Origin: an uncultured Lachnospiraceae bacterium
GTDB lineage: Bacteria > Bacillota > Clostridia > Lachnospirales > Lachnospiraceae
Assembly: GCA_947653315.1 (NCBI GenBank)
Contig: CANTGP010000239.1
Location: 1 to 5,286, forward strand
Reading direction: 5' to 3'
Length of the DNA: 5,286 nt
Shown here: positions 5,090 through 5,286 of the stretch, one piece after another
How positions within the stretch are numbered: the stretch's first letter is position 1
Layout: every line of letters begins with the position of its first letter
Notes under the pieces: model-generated
What the model saw: the letters and a program-made list of their open reading frames with translations, nothing else
Told to the model about the DNA's origin: nothing
Database searches by the model: none
Translations under genes and position numbers: made by a program

Positions 5090-5118
5090 ATTCTACCACA
5101 TTTCTTTTGGATTGGATA
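5090..5118 (-). promoter_or_regulatory. Extended -10 promoter of the GH13 gene
   Basis: On the minus strand TGGTAGAAT (5098-5090) combines a TGN extension with TAGAAT, 5 of 6 to the -10 consensus. A weak -35, TATCCA (5118-5113, 3 of 6), is 17 bp upstream. The start would be near 5083 with a leader of about 42 nt holding the GGGAGGT site. No CcpA-type site is seen next to it. Confidence 0.5.
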
Positions 5119-5144
5119 CAGGTTTTTGTATTTCTGCTTCTGCC

Positions 5145-5166
5145 GGATAACAATTCAGCCTGAAAT
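5145..5166 (-). repeat. Dispersed 22-nt intergenic repeat, copy 3
   Basis: On the minus strand it starts ATTTCAGGCTGAA, identical to copy 1 over 13 nt, and continues TTGTTATCC; 18 of 22 match copy 1 and 16 of 22 match copy 2. It lies upstream of the GH13 promoter and directly beside the GC-rich structured end of the window. Confidence 0.5.
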
Positions 5167-5286
5167 GTTGTGTTTGGAGGCGGACGCCCGTGCGTGAGTT
5201 TTTTTAGTGGACGGCAGCAGCGGAACTACATGTCCCCCAAAATAATCCCTCCCTTGCGTCCGCTCTTTTCACCGCCTCGCATTGAC
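5167..5286. other. GC-rich, inverted-repeat-containing intergenic stretch at the window edge
   Basis: No gene is supported here. GCGGACGC (5180-5187) is repeated inverted as GCGTCCGC (5256-5263), and GAGGCG (5177-5182) as CGCCTC (5273-5278), so the ends could pair. Inside, GGAAC (5222-5226) and GTCCC (5232-5236) can form a small hairpin with a G-U pair in the minus-strand RNA. A 4-bp hairpin ACGC-CCGT-GCGT (5184-5195) followed by seven Ts (5199-5205) looks like a weak plus-strand terminator, although no plus-strand gene precedes it. The composition differs from the AT-rich intergenic DNA elsewhere in the window. It may be a structured extragenic element or a leader continuing past the edge. 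Confidence 0.35.

Noticed and set aside
5164..5286. Frame left open to the right edge on the plus strand
   Set aside because: There is no plausible start with a well-spaced ribosome site, and the low-complexity Pro/Arg/Ser-rich translation and inverted repeats point to non-coding DNA.

Overview
The window looks like ordinary chromosome from a low-to-mid-GC Gram-positive anaerobe of the class Clostridia. A gut Lachnospiraceae-type genome is the best guess. This rests on strong AGGAGG-type ribosome binding sites, AT-rich intergenic DNA between coding regions of roughly 50% GC, a ferredoxin-like aldo/keto reductase of a kind common in these anaerobes, a pdxS-pdxT pair for vitamin B6 synthesis, and a cytoplasmic GH13 enzyme with the FYQIYPLGFCGAP N-terminus typical of clostridial members. 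No phage, insertion sequence, CRISPR array, tRNA or rRNA is visible.

Layout. Positions 1-200 are an AT-rich control region with a perfect 18-bp palindrome and a partial second copy. They lead into an aldo/keto reductase carrying two four-cysteine iron-sulfur motifs (201-1343, +). It converges, across only 15 bp, on pdxT (1359-1922, -), which lies downstream of pdxS (1979-2857, -). The two form the operon for the PLP synthase complex, and their 56-bp junction contains a 16-bp tandem duplication that repeats the Shine-Dalgarno area. A divergent intergenic region (2858-3209) holds a hairpin abutting the pdxS ribosome binding site, a pair of imperfect 36/37-bp direct repeats bracketing a candidate pdxS promoter, and the promoter of a small unrecognised protein (3210-3521, +) with a PGDYG-like C-terminal half. 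That gene has a 15-bp tandem duplication over its stop codon. Two inverted repeats that look like terminators (3566-3603 and 3663-3702) separate it from a GH13 alpha-glucan hydrolase (3731-5041, -), which has a clear ribosome binding site and an extended -10 promoter. The last 120 bp (5167-5286) is GC-rich, apparently non-coding and rich in inverted repeats.

How the genes relate. Only pdxS and pdxT are clearly a functional unit: PdxT releases ammonia from glutamine and PdxS uses it to build pyridoxal 5'-phosphate from a pentose phosphate and a triose phosphate. The reductase, the small protein and the glucan hydrolase appear to be independent single-gene units. No new multi-gene system was found.

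The most unusual signals are small. A 22-nt sequence occurs once in each of three intergenic regions (90-111, 3049-3070, 5145-5166). The reductase lacks the classical catalytic Tyr and Lys. Direct repeats flank the pdxS promoter. Tandem duplications lie at two stop codons.
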